DNA from: Enterococcus faecalis
GTDB taxonomy: Bacteria > Bacillota > Bacilli > Lactobacillales > Enterococcaceae
Assembly (NCBI RefSeq): GCF_029024925.1
Contig: NZ_CP118962.1
Span: 1,210,001 to 1,274,000 of the forward strand
Direction of reading: 5' to 3'
Length of the DNA stretch: 64,000 bases
The notes under the pieces are model-generated. The model searched no databases. It saw only the letters and a list, made by a program, of their open reading frames with translations, and had not been told where the DNA came from. This document shows, piece by piece, positions 17,675 through 27,326 of this stretch. The position numbers and the translations under genes were made by a program. Every line of letters begins with the position of its first letter. Positions within the stretch are counted from its first letter, which is position 1.

Positions 17675-18628
17675 ATGGACGTAGTAAAAGAAATTATGGC
17701 AGCAATTAAACAATATGAAACAATTATTATTCATAGACATCAAAGGCCCGACCCAGATGCAATTGGCTCACAGGTTGGGTTAGCAGAACTCTTAAGAGCG
17801 AGCTTTCCTGAAAAAAATATTTATCAAGTAGGCGGACCAGTGGAAGGCTTAGAGTTTTTAGCTGAAATGGACGTTATTACTGACGATGTCTATCGAGGTG
17901 CATTAGTCATTGTAACAGATACTGCAAATGCTCCAAGAATTAGTGATGCGCGTTTTTCTTTAGGCGATCAATTAATTAAAATCGATCATCATCCGAATGA
18001 TGAACCCTATGGAGATTTAGTTTGGGTGAATACAAATGCAAGTAGTTGTAGTGAAATTATTGTTGATTTTTGGCAACAGCATTTAGCAGAATTAACGATG
18101 ACAGATAATGCAGCTCGTTTATTGTATGCTGGGATTGTGGGGGATACAGGACGTTTTCTTTATCCTTCCACTTCGGCGCATACACTCGCTGTCGCTGCGC
18201 AATTGCGTACGTTTAACTTTAATGCCGCAGACTTAAATCGTGAGTTAGACCAAATGCCTTTAAAGGTTGCTAAATTAGCGGGTTATATTTATCAAAATTT
18301 AGAAATCGACGCAAATGGCGCTGCTCGTGTCGTTTTACCACAAAGTATTTTAAACAGTTATGATATTGTCGATTCTGAAACGGCAGCCATTGTTTCAATG
18401 CCAGGAAAAATTGAAGATGTTCTCTCATGGGCAATCTTTGTTGAACAGCCAGAAGGTTATTATCGCGTTCGGTTACGTTCCAAAGGACCAATCATTAATA
18501 CAATTGCTAAAAAACATCATGGCGGCGGCCATCCTTTGGCAAGTGGCGCTAATGCACGTGATGCGGCTGAAATTGAAGTGATTTACCAAGAAATCCAAGC
18601 AGCTTGCCAAAAGTGGGCTCAAAAATAA
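17675..18628 (+). CDS. nrnA: NrnA-type oligoribonuclease / pAp phosphatase (DHH family)
   Basis: A 317-residue DHH/DHHA1 phosphoesterase. HRHQRPDPDAIGS (about 20-32), VTDTAN (about 85), the DHH motif IDHHPND (about 107) and GIVGDTGRF mark the metal-binding catalytic domain; HHGGGHPLASGA near 288 is the DHHA1 substrate site. NrnA degrades 2-5 nt RNA and converts pAp to AMP in Gram-positives lacking Orn. Length fits. TAGGAGG precedes the ATG. Last gene of the block. Confidence 0.92.
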   Translation: MDVVKEIMAAIKQYETIIIHRHQRPDPDAIGSQVGLAELLRASFPEKNIYQVGGPVEGLEFLAEMDVITDDVYRGALVIVTDTANAPRISDARFSLGDQLIKIDHHPNDEPYGDLVWVNTNASSCSEIIVDFWQQHLAELTMTDNAARLLYAGIVGDTGRFLYPSTSAHTLAVAAQLRTFNFNAADLNRELDQMPLKVAKLAGYIYQNLEIDANGAARVVLPQSILNSYDIVDSETAAIVSMPGKIEDVLSWAIFVEQPEGYYRVRLRSKGPIINTIAKKHHGGGHPLASGANARDAAEIEVIYQEIQAACQKWAQK

Positions 18629-18741
18629 ATAAGTAATTAGAAAGTAGTTATCGGACGTTGATAAATCATTAGGACTACTTTTCATTCACTAGAAAATAAG
18701 GTAAAATGAAAAAGAATTATTTTTTACAAAGGAGAACGTTA

Positions 18742-19080
18742 ATGACAGAGCAATTACCAAACTGCCCTGAATGTGGGTCGGCATATGCCTATGAAGATCG
18801 CGGATTATTTATTTGTCCAGAATGCGGTCATGAATGGTCACCAACAGAAGAAGTTGCAGAAGAAGGCTTAGTAGTTAAGGATTCAAATGGCAATCTTTTA
18901 GCGGATGGTGACAGTGTTACTGTAATCAAAGATTTGAAAGTTAAAGGTGCCAGTGGCGCAATTAAACAAGGCACAAAAGTGAAAAACATTCGTTTAGTGG
19001 AAGGTGATCATAACATCGATTGTAAGGTAGATGGTTTTGGTCCAATGAAGTTAAAATCAGAGTTTGTTAAGAAAAATTAA
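18742..19080 (+). CDS. PhnA/YjdM-family zinc-ribbon protein
   Basis: A 112-residue protein with an N-terminal zinc ribbon (CPECGSAY and CPECGHEW, two CxxC pairs within residues 8-30) and a C-terminal SH3-like part ([25 protein letters not shown]). This is the PhnA (YjdM) family, named after the phosphonate operon but not needed for phosphonate use and of unsettled function. Start ATG at 18742 follows AAAGGAG; an in-frame upstream ATG lacks a ribosome binding site. Single gene ending at a hairpin shared with the convergent neighbour. Confidence 0.9.
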   Translation: MTEQLPNCPECGSAYAYEDRGLFICPECGHEWSPTEEVAEEGLVVKDSNGNLLADGDSVTVIKDLKVKGASGAIKQGTKVKNIRLVEGDHNIDCKVDGFGPMKLKSEFVKKN

Positions 19081-19101
19081 ATTTCATTTGAATGATGAGA
19101 C

Positions 19102-19142
19102 AGTAAGAGTCTAGGACACAACCATCGTCCTAGACTCTTACT
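19102..19142. terminator. Bidirectional hairpin between phnA-like gene and membrane gene
   Basis: AGTAAGAGTCTAGGAC and GTCCTAGACTCTTACT form a perfect 16-bp stem with a 9-base loop. T run is absent, so termination strength is uncertain. Confidence 0.65.
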
Positions 19143-19452
19143 AATGTTTATCGGTCTTGTATTTTATCATTGTACGAAGGCCGTGCCAAGCGTTGTAAAG
19201 TGTGAGGATTAACCCGATACCTAAAGGAATCCATAACCATTGCGGAGAATAAGCGGCATCTTTTAACGTTTCAGGGTTGATGGTCCATGATTCTTGCAAT
19301 ACTTGGAAACTAAAAACCATGAGAAATGTTGAAATAAGTAACAAAATAAACCGTAAATAATGAATCGTTGTTTGACGGTGAATCAGTGCAAAGAGTAAGT
19401 AGAGCACAAGTAAAAATAGCGGCACTCCAAACGCAAAATATGGCTGTAACAT
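19141..19452 (-). CDS. Small membrane protein, function unknown
   Basis: A 103-residue protein with three hydrophobic helices: about 5-24, 32-52 and 72-92. The C terminus is short and basic (KYKTDKH). The frame is open upstream, but AAAAAGGAGGAC just before the ATG at 19452 decides the start. The stop lies at the edge of the hairpin shared with the phnA-like gene. No recognised family; the YtpI-like size and location near nrnA is suggestive only. Confidence 0.7.
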   Translation of the reverse strand: MLQPYFAFGVPLFLLVLYLLFALIHRQTTIHYLRFILLLISTFLMVFSFQVLQESWTINPETLKDAAYSPQWLWIPLGIGLILTLYNAWHGLRTMIKYKTDKH

Positions 19453-19594
19453 GAGAACGTCCTCCTTTTTCTTAATGATACTGCAAAGGAGAGGATTTGC
19501 AAAATAAAATTTATTGTTGGTACATTTTTTTAGAAACAAGTATAGTGTTATTGAGGCATTCATACTTGAAATTGTTTATTTTGGAGGAATTTTT

Positions 19595-20776
19595 ATGGCA
19601 GTATATAGCGAACCAATTAAATGGGCAATCATTATTTTCCCGTTTCTAGCATTTTTTATTTCTGGGGCATTATTAATATATGAATACCGCAAATATGGTT
19701 CATTTGTTTGGACACGAGCAATGATTTTGTATTCATTTGTTTTTTATTTATTATGTGCCTATTTCTTGGTAATTTTACCGTTGCCATCTCGGGCAGAAGT
19801 GGCTCAATACACAGGACCGACAATGGAACTGCGGCCTTTTCATTTTATTTCAGGGATTTTAAACGAAACTGTTTTTTCGCTCAAAGATCCTAGTACGTAT
19901 TTGCCAGCATTAAAACAGCATGCCGTTTTAGAACCACTGTTTAATGTTTTATTAGTTTTACCTTTTGGTGTGTATTTACGGTATTATTTCAAATGTTCAT
20001 TTTTAAAAACAGTTCTTGCCAGTTTTTTATTGTCATTATTTTTTGAATTAACACAGTTATCTGGCCTTTATTTTATTTATCCACGTTCGTATCGCTTGGC
20101 GGATGTCAATGATTTAATTAATAATACCGTCGGAGGCATAGTTGGTTATTGGTTGACGCCGCTCTTTACCTTTTTATTGCCAACACGAGAAGAAATTGAT
20201 GCCACCTCTTATGAAAAAGGGCAGACAGTTAGCCTGTTGAGACGTTTCTTTGCATGGGGGATTGATTGGTTGGTGATTGGCTTTGTGCAAGGCCTGCTCG
20301 TTTTTGGACTAAATTTCATTCCAGCTTATAAAAATTGGGCAACCAATTATCCGATTTTTTCAGATCGGATGTGGTTCTTTATCATGGTGTTTGCGGTCTT
20401 TATCGTCATGATGAAACTGACAAATGGTCAAACGTTAGGGAAAAAAGTTGTTCGCATTCGGGTGGTTGAAACAGGACATGAAAAAATTCGTTTAAAAGCC
20501 TTGTTTGTTCGCTACGGTTATTTGTATTTTGTGTATGGTTTAATTAGTATTTATCTAGCCAATGCCACTGATTTATTGAATTCTTCTAATCGGATGTTGC
20601 AAATGGTGTCACTGCTTCTGTATTTGTTCTGTTTAATTTTATATTTACTGTTTTTGATCAACGTTTTGTTAACCTTGATTCGTAAAAAACGGCGTTTGTT
20701 TTATGAAAAAGCCAGCCATACTTATACAGTCAGTACATTAGAAGTTGCGAAAACAAAGGAATCAGCAGGTGAGTAA
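19595..20776 (+). CDS. VanZ-like and RDD domain membrane protein
   Basis: A 393-residue membrane protein with two recognisable parts. Residues about 1-205 are VanZ-like: five helices with the LPFGVYLRYYF, FFELTQL and ADVNDLINNTVGG motifs. Residues about 225-375 are an RDD domain starting LLRRFFAWGIDWLVIGF and carrying NGQTLGKKVVRIRVV. VanZ of Tn1546 raises teicoplanin tolerance, but homologues like this are core genes with unknown role. GGAGGAA just before the ATG at 19595 fixes the start. Confidence 0.83.
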   Translation: MAVYSEPIKWAIIIFPFLAFFISGALLIYEYRKYGSFVWTRAMILYSFVFYLLCAYFLVILPLPSRAEVAQYTGPTMELRPFHFISGILNETVFSLKDPSTYLPALKQHAVLEPLFNVLLVLPFGVYLRYYFKCSFLKTVLASFLLSLFFELTQLSGLYFIYPRSYRLADVNDLINNTVGGIVGYWLTPLFTFLLPTREEIDATSYEKGQTVSLLRRFFAWGIDWLVIGFVQGLLVFGLNFIPAYKNWATNYPIFSDRMWFFIMVFAVFIVMMKLTNGQTLGKKVVRIRVVETGHEKIRLKALFVRYGYLYFVYGLISIYLANATDLLNSSNRMLQMVSLLLYLFCLILYLLFLINVLLTLIRKKRRLFYEKASHTYTVSTLEVAKTKESAGE

Positions 20777-20838
20777 AAGTTGTTTTTGTGTTATAATGCC
20801 AAAGTGCATAAAGAATTTAACGAGAAGAGGTGAGGCAA

Positions 20839-22188
20839 GTGCCTTCATTTAAACAATTTCAATTTCAACCTTTTATCAACGAAGCACTCGCAGAAAAAGG
20901 GTTTGAAGAACCAACAGAAGTCCAAGAAAAATTAATCCCAATCATTAAGAAAGGGAAAAGTGTCATTGGACAATCGCAAACAGGAAGTGGAAAGACGCAT
21001 ACTTTTTTACTTCCATTAATGGATAAAGTTAAGCCAACTATCGACGAAGTACAAATTGTGATTACTGCGCCTAGTCGTGAATTAGCCAATCAAATTTATC
21101 AAGAAGCGCAGCAATTGGCTCGTTTCAGTCAACCAGAAATTCGAGTGTCAAATTTTGTTGGCGGAACAGATAAACAACGTCAATTAAATAAATTAAAGCA
21201 TCAGCAACCTCATGTGGTGATTGGTACACCAGGGCGGATTTTAGATATGATGAATGAACAAGCCTTGAAAGTGCATACGGCTTTTGCCTTTGTTGTCGAT
21301 GAAGCAGACATGACATTAGATATGGGCTTTTTAGCAGAAGTCGATCAAATTGCTGGTCGTTTGCCAGAAAAATTACAAATGCTCGTTTTTTCTGCAACCA
21401 TTCCAGAAAAATTACGACCATTTTTAAAAAAATATTTAGAAAATCCAGTGATTGAACATATCAAACCAAAAGCAGTTATTTCAGAAACAATTGACAATTG
21501 GTTGATTTCCACCAAAGGAAAAAACAGCAATCAAATAATTTATCAATTATTGACTATCGGGCATCCTTATTTAGCGATTGTTTTTGCAAATACTAAACAA
21601 AGAGTTGATGAAATCACCGATTACTTAAAAGATCAGGGCTTAAAAGTTGCCAAAATTCATGGAGACATTACACCACGCGAAAGAAAACGTGTGATGCGTC
21701 AAGTTCAAAATCTTGACTACCAATATGTGGTAGCTACTGATTTAGCCGCACGTGGGATTGATATTGAAGGGGTTTCACATGTCATCAATGCAGAAGTTCC
21801 ACATGAATTGGACTTCTTTATCCATCGGGTTGGCCGCACAGGACGTAATGGATTGAATGGGACTGCCATAACATTATATTCACCAGCAGATGATGAAGCG
21901 ATTACTCAGATTGAGCAGTTAGGTGTTTCTTTCAAACCAAAAGAAATTAAAAATGGTGAGATTGTAGAGACGTATGATCGTAATCGTCGAACAAAACGAG
22001 AAAAATCTCGAGAAGAATTAGACCCAACGTTAATTGGTTTAGTGAAAAAGAAAAAGAAAAAAATTAAACCAGGATACAAGAAAAAAATTAATTGGGCAAT
22101 TGAAGACAGCAATAAGAAAAAACGTAAAATTGAACGTCGTCAAAAAGATCGTTCTGCTAGAAAAGCAAAAAAGAATTCTTCTAACTAA
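20839..22188 (+). CDS. cshB: DEAD-box RNA helicase, CshB type
   Basis: A 449-residue RNA helicase. Visible motifs: Q-motif region near 20-30, motif I QTGSGKT (about 51), Ia APSRELA, II DEAD in VVDEADMTLDMGF (about 157), III SAT, IV IVFANTK, V ATDLAARGID and VI HRVGRTGRNG. The C-terminal tail is strongly basic (KKKKKKIKPGYKKK), useful for RNA binding. CshB-type helicases act in ribosome assembly and cold growth. Start taken as GTG at 20839 after GAGGTGAGG; another GTG at 20830 is too close to the ribosome binding site. A terminator follows. Confidence 0.9.
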   Translation: MPSFKQFQFQPFINEALAEKGFEEPTEVQEKLIPIIKKGKSVIGQSQTGSGKTHTFLLPLMDKVKPTIDEVQIVITAPSRELANQIYQEAQQLARFSQPEIRVSNFVGGTDKQRQLNKLKHQQPHVVIGTPGRILDMMNEQALKVHTAFAFVVDEADMTLDMGFLAEVDQIAGRLPEKLQMLVFSATIPEKLRPFLKKYLENPVIEHIKPKAVISETIDNWLISTKGKNSNQIIYQLLTIGHPYLAIVFANTKQRVDEITDYLKDQGLKVAKIHGDITPRERKRVMRQVQNLDYQYVVATDLAARGIDIEGVSHVINAEVPHELDFFIHRVGRTGRNGLNGTAITLYSPADDEAITQIEQLGVSFKPKEIKNGEIVETYDRNRRTKREKSREELDPTLIGLVKKKKKKIKPGYKKKINWAIEDSNKKKRKIERRQKDRSARKAKKNSSN

Positions 22189-22205
22189 AAACGTTGTGGA
22201 TTATA

Positions 22206-22253
22206 AAAAGTAAGGGACTAGAATCGTAAAGATTTTAGTCCCTTACTTTTTAT
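22206..22253 (+). terminator. Terminator of cshB
   Basis: AAAAGTAAGGGACTA pairs with TAGTCCCTTACTTTT, followed by TTATAT. Confidence 0.8.
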
Positions 22254-22735
22254 ATGATAAATATTTAAGTCACTTTTAAAATAACTCTTTTTTAAAAGTA
22301 GTTATCGTTAAAAGTAGAGAAAATTACCGATTAATTGTAAAGATTTTTGTCGAAAACATCAAAATATTAGTGTTAAACATCAACATTTTGATGTTTTCTC
22401 GAGAAAAAAATAATAAAATTACAGAATTTTTGGCGTGTTTTAGCAAAAAGTAGGAAGTTTCGGCACTTTTTTTGTTAAAAAATCAGCTTTATTAGTTGAT
22501 ATTAAAGGAAATTCATTTTTTTTTACGGAGGATAAAAAAATTTCACACACAAAAAAATGCATTTTCTAATATAATATAAATAACCACTAAAATAAAGAAT
22601 AAAGGAGCGAAGAGAGATGAATATAAAAAGGTATTTATTAATCAATCGCTGGAGGAAACACGCGATTTGGTAACGTATTTTGATCGGTGCGTTTAGTTAT
22701 GGGTAACAGAAAGAAGTTCTAGGAGGAAAGAAAAA
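22254..22735 (+). other. AT-rich structured region before the OmpR-type regulator
   Basis: This 480-base gap holds a perfect 14-bp inverted repeat (22352-22365 with 22385-22398, 19-base loop), overlapped on its right by the palindrome TTTTCTCGAGAAAA (22395-22408). A TATAAT-like sequence sits at 22570-22575 and an 18-codon frame with good ribosome binding site at 22617-22673. No longer gene was found. The region may be a regulated leader of the downstream gene. Confidence 0.5.
22617..22673 (+). CDS. Possible 18-residue leader peptide before the OmpR-type regulator
   Basis: AAAGGAG is placed nine bases before an ATG that opens MNIKRYLLINRWRKHAIW and stops. The peptide is basic with two Trp. 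A second frame over the same bases (YKKVFINQSLEETRDL and on) also looks protein-like, so this may instead be a gene remnant. Translation is unproven. Confidence 0.35.
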   Translation: MNIKRYLLINRWRKHAIW

Positions 22736-23416
22736 ATGAGAAGGATTTTGGTATTAACAAAGAACATTTTAGTTGAGCAAACATTTCAGCAGCAATTACA
22801 ATATTTAAATTATGAAGTCTTTTGTACAAACTGCTTTGAAGAAACTGTAGAACACGAGTTAACTTTTTTTAATTATTTTGATGCAATTGTGTTAAGCGAA
22901 ACACTTTCTCAGAACGATTGCTTGAGATTATTAGGAAGTCTTTCATCATTAGAGAAGCCGATTTATCGACGTTCACAATCGATGTGTAACAAACGTGAAG
23001 CGGAGATTTGGCAGGAAAGAGGCATTATCCGGTGGTTGGGCCTCAAAGATTCATTGGAAGAGATTCGTGAAAAAATTGACACGGTGGATCAAAGTTTTGC
23101 CGAAGCAACAGCCGAGCTACTTGATGACCAAGTAAAAAAGATTCGCTTTACAAAAAACGAGCAACGCTTTTTAAAAATCTTGTATCAGCATGCCCACGAA
23201 GGGTTGGATCGTGATCAAATTTGTCGCTTGCTTTGGCAGAAAGAACCAGATGCTTCTACAAAATCGCAGCTGTCTTTTGTATGTAAACGAGTGAAACAAA
23301 AATTTAGTGATGCAGGTATGAATGAAGAGATTATTACGACCTCTTGGGGAAAAGGGTATCAAATAAATGAAAAAATTTTGCCTTATTTAGAGCAAACGTT
23401 GTTTGAAACAGCTTAG
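22736..23416 (+). CDS. OmpR-type winged-helix transcriptional regulator with receiver-like domain
   Basis: A 226-residue protein. The N-terminal 115 residues have the length and alternating pattern of a response-regulator receiver (RRILVLTKNILVEQTF, YFDAIVLSE) but lack the usual acidic pocket and an obvious phospho-acceptor Asp-Lys set, so control by a partner kinase is doubtful. Residues about 140-215 are an OmpR/PhoB winged helix (FTKNEQRFLKILYQHAHEG, LSFVCKRVKQKF, TTSWGKGYQI). TAGGAGG lies before the ATG. No histidine kinase gene is next to it. Enterococci carry several such orphan regulators; target genes are not evident. Confidence 0.75.
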   Translation: MRRILVLTKNILVEQTFQQQLQYLNYEVFCTNCFEETVEHELTFFNYFDAIVLSETLSQNDCLRLLGSLSSLEKPIYRRSQSMCNKREAEIWQERGIIRWLGLKDSLEEIREKIDTVDQSFAEATAELLDDQVKKIRFTKNEQRFLKILYQHAHEGLDRDQICRLLWQKEPDASTKSQLSFVCKRVKQKFSDAGMNEEIITTSWGKGYQINEKILPYLEQTLFETA

Positions 23417-23439
23417 TAAGGAAAGATTCCTACGAAAAC

Positions 23440-23700
23440 AATTGACTTTTCGGTAGATTTTTCTTATACTTTTGACTATAAGCTAAAGGATATGAGGAAT
23501 CTTATTTGGATCACAGAAAGCCGTTCATTGCTGAGAGAAGGGCATCAGATAAATTTACTTGCTCCCTTTAGATGGACTTGATAGAAATATCAACGCGACT
23601 CTGCGTTATAGAGCTTAAGAGGTAATGATCCAACATCATTGCAATCAAGGTGGTACCGCGAGCAATCGTCCTTGACTGCAATGGTGTTTTTTGTGTTCAC
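23440..23700 (+). promoter_or_regulatory. T-box riboswitch controlling alaS
   Basis: The leader of alaS contains the T-box sequence AAGGTGGTACCGCG at 23647-23660, which pairs with the acceptor end of uncharged tRNA. Flanking it, CATTGCAATCAAGG (23637-23650) can pair with CCTTGACTGCAATGG (about 23670-23684) followed by TTTTTT to form the terminator, while T-box pairing would free the antiterminator. The upstream part would form stem I. The identity of the specifier codon was not resolved by eye, though Ala is expected from the gene it controls. Confidence 0.92.
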
Positions 23701-23764
23701 AATCTGCCACTTAAGAGGGTACAAAATATAAATAGTTAATTATTAATAGAAAGTAGGAAAATCA

Positions 23765-26407
23765 ATGAAAGAATTAACAAGTAGTCAAGTTCGCCAAATG
23801 TATTTAGACTTCTTTAAGTCTAAAGGACATTCAGTAGAACCAAGCGCTTCTTTAGTACCAGTAAACGATCCAACATTATTATGGATTAACTCTGGTGTTG
23901 CAACCTTGAAAAAATATTTTGATGGCTCTGTTGTGCCAGAAAATCCAAGAATTACGAATGCTCAAAAATCTATTCGTACAAATGATATTGAGAATGTTGG
24001 GAAAACGGCTCGTCATCATACAATGTTTGAAATGTTAGGGAACTTCTCAATTGGAGATTATTTTAAAAATGAAGCGATTCACTGGGCTTGGGAATTTTTA
24101 ACTGGTGCTGAATGGCTTGCTTTTGACCCAGAAAAATTATATGTGACTGTTTATCCGAAAGATACAGAAGCAAAACGCATTTGGCGTGATGAAGTTGGTT
24201 TATCTGAAGACCATATTATTGATGTAGAAGATAACTTCTGGGATATCGGTGCTGGTCCAAGTGGTCCGGATACGGAAATCTTTTATGATCGCGGCGAAGA
24301 ATTTTTAGATATTCCAGAAGATGATCCAGAAAATTATCCTGGTGGCGAAAATGAACGCTATTTAGAAATTTGGAACTTAGTGTTCTCTGAATTTAACCAT
24401 ACACCAGAAGATACGTACGAACCATTACCACATAAAAATATTGATACGGGCATGGGCTTGGAACGTGTTGTATCTATCATTCAAGATGCACCAACAAATT
24501 TTGAAACTGATTTATTTATGCCAATCATTCATGCGGTAGAAGCTTTAGGAACTAACGTGAAATATGGAGATGCACCACAAACGGATGTTTCCTTTAAAGT
24601 GATTGCTGACCATATTCGCGCCTTGTCCTTTGCAATTGGTGATGGTGCGCTTCCTTCAAATGAAGGTCGTGGCTATGTGTTACGTCGTTTATTACGTCGT
24701 GCGGTAATGCACGGGAAAAAATTAGGCATTAATGAAGCCTTTTTATACAAATTAGTGCCTGTTGTTGGCGAAATCATGGTAAGCTACTATCCAGAAGTAT
24801 TACAACAAAAAGACTTCATCGAAAAAGTGGTTCGGACAGAGGAAGAACGTTTCCATGAAACCATCAATGAAGGTTTAAGCATGTTAAATGAGGTTATTAA
24901 AGAAGTTAAAGATGCAAAAGGCGATACATTAGATGGAAAAATTATCTTCAAACTTTATGATACTTTTGGCTTCCCCGTAGAATTAACGGAAGAAGTTGCA
25001 GAAGATGAAGGCTTGAAAGTCGACCATGCTGGGTTTGAAACAGAAATGGAAGCACAGCGTGAACGTGCTCGTTCTGCCCGCAGTAAAGAAACTTCAATGG
25101 GTGTTCAATCTGCTTTATTAACAGATATTAAAGTAGAAAGTAAATTTGTTGGCTATACAGAATTAACACATGATAGTGAATTATTTGTTATTATTCAAGG
25201 TGACGCACTAGTAAATGAAGCATCTGCAGGAACAGCCGAATTAATTTTTGCTGAAACACCATTTTATGCTGAAATGGGTGGACAAATTGCTGACCGCGGC
25301 TATGTAAAAAATACCGCAGGGGAAGTCGTTGCCAACGTGGTGGATGTGAAAAAAGCACCAAACGGTCAATTTTTACACAAAGTAGAAGTTTTGGCGCCAT
25401 TAGCAGAAGGTCAAATTTATCAATTGCAAGTGGACGAACGGATGCGGACACGTATTTTGAAAAACCATACGGCAACCCATTTATTGCATCGTGCTTTAAA
25501 AGATGTGTTAGGGGAGCATGCCAACCAAGCAGGCTCATTAGTTGCACCAGGACATCTACGTTTTGACTTTACTCATTTTGGGCAAGTTACATCAGAAGAA
25601 CTAGCGCGGATGGAAGCCATCGTTAACGAAAAAATCTGGGAAGCTATTCCTGTTGTCACAATTGAAACAGATATTGATACAGCGAAAAACATGGGCGCAA
25701 TGGCGTTATTTGGCGAAAAATATGGCAAAGAAGTCCGTGTAGTTAATATTGGGGATTACTCTATCGAATTATGTGGTGGAACACACGTTGCTAATACAGA
25801 AGATATCGGGATTTTCAAAATTGTTTCCGAATCTGGGATTGGTGCAGGAGTACGCCGTATTGAAGCAGTGACGAGTAAAGAAGCGTATCAACTTTTACAA
25901 GAAGAAGAACGTCAATTGAAAGAGATTGCTACATTAGTTAAATCACCTCAATTAAAAGAAGTGGTTACGAAAACAGAGCAATTGCAACAACAATTACGTG
26001 ATCTACAAAAAGAAAACGAACAATTGGCAGGCAAATTAGCGAACCAACAAGCTGGTGACATTTTTAAAGATGTCAAAGACATCAACGGTGTTCGTTATAT
26101 TGCCGCTCAAGTCAATGTTAAAGACATGAATCAATTACGCCAATTGGCTGACCAATGGAAACAAAAAGAATTGTCTGATGTACTAGTTCTAGCAACTGCA
26201 CAAGATGAAAAAGTAAGCTTGTTAGCGGCTATGACAAAAGACATGAACGGAAAAGGCTTAAAAGCCGGTGACTTAATCAAAGCAATTGCGCCAAAAGTTG
26301 GCGGTGGCGGCGGTGGTCGTCCTGATATGGCTCAAGCTGGTGGGAAAAATCCAGAAGGGATTGCGGATGCCTTAGCAGAAGTTGAAAACTGGTTGGCAAA
26401 TGCCTAA
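23765..26407 (+). CDS. alaS: Alanyl-tRNA synthetase
   Basis: An 880-residue class II synthetase of standard length. The catalytic domain begins [17 protein letters not shown] and contains the class II motif 2-like RTNDIENVG and motif 3 region MGLERV. The editing domain has the zinc ligands in HTATHLLH (about 567) and CGGTHV (about 670). A coiled segment (about 715-760) and the C-terminal C-Ala/DHHA1 domain with [15 protein letters not shown] follow. The gene attaches Ala to tRNA-Ala and hydrolyses misacylated Ser and Gly. It is controlled by the T-box in front. Confidence 0.97.
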   Translation: MKELTSSQVRQMYLDFFKSKGHSVEPSASLVPVNDPTLLWINSGVATLKKYFDGSVVPENPRITNAQKSIRTNDIENVGKTARHHTMFEMLGNFSIGDYFKNEAIHWAWEFLTGAEWLAFDPEKLYVTVYPKDTEAKRIWRDEVGLSEDHIIDVEDNFWDIGAGPSGPDTEIFYDRGEEFLDIPEDDPENYPGGENERYLEIWNLVFSEFNHTPEDTYEPLPHKNIDTGMGLERVVSIIQDAPTNFETDLFMPIIHAVEALGTNVKYGDAPQTDVSFKVIADHIRALSFAIGDGALPSNEGRGYVLRRLLRRAVMHGKKLGINEAFLYKLVPVVGEIMVSYYPEVLQQKDFIEKVVRTEEERFHETINEGLSMLNEVIKEVKDAKGDTLDGKIIFKLYDTFGFPVELTEEVAEDEGLKVDHAGFETEMEAQRERARSARSKETSMGVQSALLTDIKVESKFVGYTELTHDSELFVIIQGDALVNEASAGTAELIFAETPFYAEMGGQIADRGYVKNTAGEVVANVVDVKKAPNGQFLHKVEVLAPLAEGQIYQLQVDERMRTRILKNHTATHLLHRALKDVLGEHANQAGSLVAPGHLRFDFTHFGQVTSEELARMEAIVNEKIWEAIPVVTIETDIDTAKNMGAMALFGEKYGKEVRVVNIGDYSIELCGGTHVANTEDIGIFKIVSESGIGAGVRRIEAVTSKEAYQLLQEEERQLKEIATLVKSPQLKEVVTKTEQLQQQLRDLQKENEQLAGKLANQQAGDIFKDVKDINGVRYIAAQVNVKDMNQLRQLADQWKQKELSDVLVLATAQDEKVSLLAAMTKDMNGKGLKAGDLIKAIAPKVGGGGGGRPDMAQAGGKNPEGIADALAEVENWLANA

Positions 26408-26467
26408 TTAAAAATGTTTTCCCTATTATTAATATAAGGAGAATGCTCTTTATAGCAATAATGACAG

Positions 26468-26514
26468 CCCTCTTCAAAGTTATGAAATTGATTTTGAAGG
26501 GGGTTCTTTTTTAT
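26468..26514 (+). terminator. Terminator downstream of alaS
   Basis: CCCTCTTCAAA pairs with TTTGAAGGGGG (one G-T pair) around a 14-base loop, followed by TTCTTTTTTA. Confidence 0.75.
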
Positions 26515-26609
26515 AAGTGATTACGGAGAGAAAACAGTAGATTGCACGAATGTGTAAGTTTTCATCTTCAATTGACAATGGTATAATAAGCAACGGAGGA
26601 ATCAAAAAT

Positions 26610-27326
26610 ATGAATGAAAATCAATTATCAAAACGTCTCGCAACGGTTGGTGATTTAATCCCTAGAGGAAGTCGCTTAGCAGACATTGGTTCAGACCATG
26701 CTTATTTACCAGTTGCTTTAATGTTAGAAAATAAACTGTCTTTTGCTGTGGCTGGGGAAGTGGTAGAAGGCCCTTATCAATCTGCCAAAACCCAAGTCAG
26801 TAAATCCAATTTGACGGATAAGATTATCGTACGTTTAGCGAACGGGCTAGATGCAATTGAACCTGAAGATCAAATAGACGTCATTAGTATTTGTGGAATG
26901 GGCGGCACATTAATCCGAGATATTTTAGAAGCTGGACGCAAAAAAAATCGTTTAACAGGGAAGGAACGCCTTGTTTTACAACCGAATATTGGTGAACCAA
27001 CTTTACGCCGCTGGTTAATGGCAAACGACTACAGTATTATTGATGAAACAATCGTGGAAGAAAACCGTAAGTTGTATGAAATTATCGTAGCCGAAAAAAC
27101 AGAGCAATCCGTTTCTTATACGGACCAAGAATTACTATTTGGGCCAGTTTTAATTAAAAAACAAGGACCGGTTTTTACTAAAAAATGGCAACGAGAATTA
27201 AAACAGCGCAAAACTGTTCTTGCACAACTAGCAAAAGCAAGTGGAGAACATATTGAAAAACAAGCGAAACTACAGCAAGACCAACAATTAATTGAGGAGG
27301 TGCTGGCCAATGGCTGTGAACGGTAA
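26610..27326 (+). CDS. trmK: tRNA (adenine22-N1)-methyltransferase
   Basis: A 238-residue Rossmann methyltransferase. LADIGSDHAYLPVAL (about 24-38) is the S-adenosylmethionine motif I of the TrmK (YqfN, DUF633) family, and ISICGMGGTLI with LQPNIGEPTLRRWL are typical later motifs. TrmK makes m1A22 in some tRNAs. The C-terminal third is a long charged helix. Start ATG at 26610 follows ACGGAGGA; 20 upstream codons lack support. It overlaps the next gene by 17 bases, a pairing conserved in Firmicutes. Confidence 0.92.
   Translation: MNENQLSKRLATVGDLIPRGSRLADIGSDHAYLPVALMLENKLSFAVAGEVVEGPYQSAKTQVSKSNLTDKIIVRLANGLDAIEPEDQIDVISICGMGGTLIRDILEAGRKKNRLTGKERLVLQPNIGEPTLRRWLMANDYSIIDETIVEENRKLYEIIVAEKTEQSVSYTDQELLFGPVLIKKQGPVFTKKWQRELKQRKTVLAQLAKASGEHIEKQAKLQQDQQLIEEVLANGCER

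Noticed and set aside
19514-19594. Upstream extension of the VanZ/RDD protein
   Set aside because: GGAGGAA directly before ATG 19595 fixes the start, and the extension overlaps the upstream region of the minus-strand neighbour.
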